DNA of 64,000 bases from Chloroflexota bacterium. GTDB lineage: Bacteria; Chloroflexota; Anaerolineae; Anaerolineales; Villigracilaceae. The stretch lies in the NCBI GenBank assembly GCA_016213105.1, contig JACRBN010000011.1:124001-188000 (forward strand), in the 5' to 3' direction. The notes beneath the pieces were generated by a model. It was not told the origin of the DNA and made no database searches. It worked only from the letters and a program-made list of their open reading frames with translations. Position 1 is the first letter of the stretch. Every line of letters starts with the position of its first letter. The translations under genes and the position numbers were made by a program. Below, in pieces: positions 63,319-64,000 of the stretch.

Positions 63319-63879
63319 TTACGCCTGTTTCCTGAAGCGATTCTTCGCCGCCATCACGAGGCCCATCAAAATCAGCAAAATGCTCCCGCCTGCGAAGACC
63401 CACTTGACCATTGTGATTAGCGTGGTGAGCACGGCGACGATCACGGGTGTGGAGGGGTAGACCGAGAGCAGCGTCACGATGCCCAAATTTTCGAGCAGGT
63501 CGAAGACAAATATGCCGAAGGGCAGCACGTTCCATTTTTGCATGTTGCTGGCGGGGGCGAATCCGCGCTGGAAGAGCCAGCTGATCAACAGGCTGAAGAA
63601 TAGCGTGTACACGATGGGGTAGAGGATGTCCCCGGTCAACTCGAAGTTGCGGTAAAAGATGCGGTTGTATTCGCCGTACTGCCCGATGATCTCGAACATC
63701 CTGGCGGGCGGCGTAAAGAAGCGCAGGTCGAGCGGACCTGGTCCGCCTCCGTCAAATTTCATCAACGCCTGGGCCATCGGCATGACGAGGATATTGAAGA
63801 ACATGTCGAGCAGGAACAGGATGAAGACGAGCCAGCCTTTGGCGTTTCGGTGCAGGGCCTTCGAGAGTTTGGCAAGCAT
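63319..63879 (-). CDS. unknown small polytopic membrane protein
   Basis: 186 residues from the ATG at 63879, with GGAG 9 bases before. Four hydrophobic segments (about 15-38, 90-110, 125-145, 155-175). MKFDGGGPGPLDLRFF and FTPPARMFEIIGQYGE in the first loop and LPFGIFVFDLLENLGIV stand out, but no family was recognised. It has no operon neighbours in the window. The remaining 120 bases to the edge show a small TTGCC repeat only. Confidence 0.65.
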   Translation of the reverse strand: MLAKLSKALHRNAKGWLVFILFLLDMFFNILVMPMAQALMKFDGGGPGPLDLRFFTPPARMFEIIGQYGEYNRIFYRNFELTGDILYPIVYTLFFSLLISWLFQRGFAPASNMQKWNVLPFGIFVFDLLENLGIVTLLSVYPSTPVIVAVLTTLITMVKWVFAGGSILLILMGLVMAAKNRFRKQA

Positions 63880-64000
63880 GTTTGAATTCTCCACGGTATC
63901 AAGTTTTTGTATCAAACCCTTTGAAGCTCGAAGCGTCGCGGCCTGGTATCTCGACAAGTTAAATCTGTAGGGCAAATTGCCAATTTGCCAGGCACAATTA

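Overview
The window reads as one piece of a high-GC chromosome, most likely from a Chloroflexota bacterium of the Anaerolineae type. That assignment is inference. It rests on the sugar and glycan transport lifestyle, the rnc-smc gene pair, the NAD-linked formate dehydrogenase with a fused NuoE-NuoF subunit, and the many palindromic and short repeats, including the in-frame translation ALSLSKG that such repeats give. No rRNA, tRNA, CRISPR array, phage or transposase gene was found.

Region 1 (1-16,945, all minus strand) is a carbohydrate locus headed by a LacI-family regulator with a clear promoter and operator. It holds a GH1 beta-glucosidase, a GNAT acetyltransferase, a GH38 alpha-mannosidase, a ProX tRNA-editing protein, a Gfo/Idh/MocA oxidoreductase, an SDR epimerase, a metallophosphoesterase, an unusual AT-rich membrane protein, a GH4 glycosidase, a ChbG-like deacetylase, two GPH-type sugar symporters (one cut by the window edge) and a ceramidase-like hydrolase. 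Together they suggest uptake and cytoplasmic breakdown of amino-sugar, mannose or glucose containing oligosaccharides.

Region 2 (16,965-18,750) is a low-GC islet with a phosphotransferase and an unknown gene. It lies beside a duplicated 3' end of the neighbouring aldo/keto reductase gene. Region 3 (18,754-33,105) holds the aldo/keto reductase, rnc, smc, a three-gene formate dehydrogenase operon, a secreted lipase-like protein, a methyltransferase and a CPBP protease. Region 4 (33,121-44,779) holds arginine deiminase, a YigZ/IMPACT protein, twin SH3-plus-cysteine-peptidase proteins, a MacAB-like ABC export system whose ATPase carries a cyclic-nucleotide-binding domain, a third GPH symporter, a DUF3597 protein and a tiny SPFH-NfeD-like protein. 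Region 5 (44,799-50,857) holds a secreted animal-type alpha-amylase, TypA/BipA and a sulfotransferase.

Region 6 (50,873-58,581, minus strand) looks like one transcript from a good promoter: 4-hydroxyphenylpyruvate dioxygenase, fumarylacetoacetase-family hydrolase, two paralogous lipoproteins, a degenerate GGDEF protein, homogentisate dioxygenase, an HD-GYP protein, a flavin reductase and an SH3 lipoprotein. This is tyrosine catabolism mixed with signalling-type and envelope genes. Region 7 (58,584-64,000) holds a YbaK deacylase plus phosphatase pair, twin CreD-topology membrane proteins, a methyltransferase and a small membrane protein.

The strongest unusual signal is the repeat load. At least two palindromic families and one low-complexity short-tandem class sit in intergenic spaces. 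They have also entered, in frame, the coding sequences of GH38, SMC, NuoF, FdhA and the NuoG-like subunit. Other points worth attention are the twin cysteine peptidases, the SPFH-NfeD miniature, the ATPase-cNMP fusion, leaderless-looking promoters and the AKR duplication.
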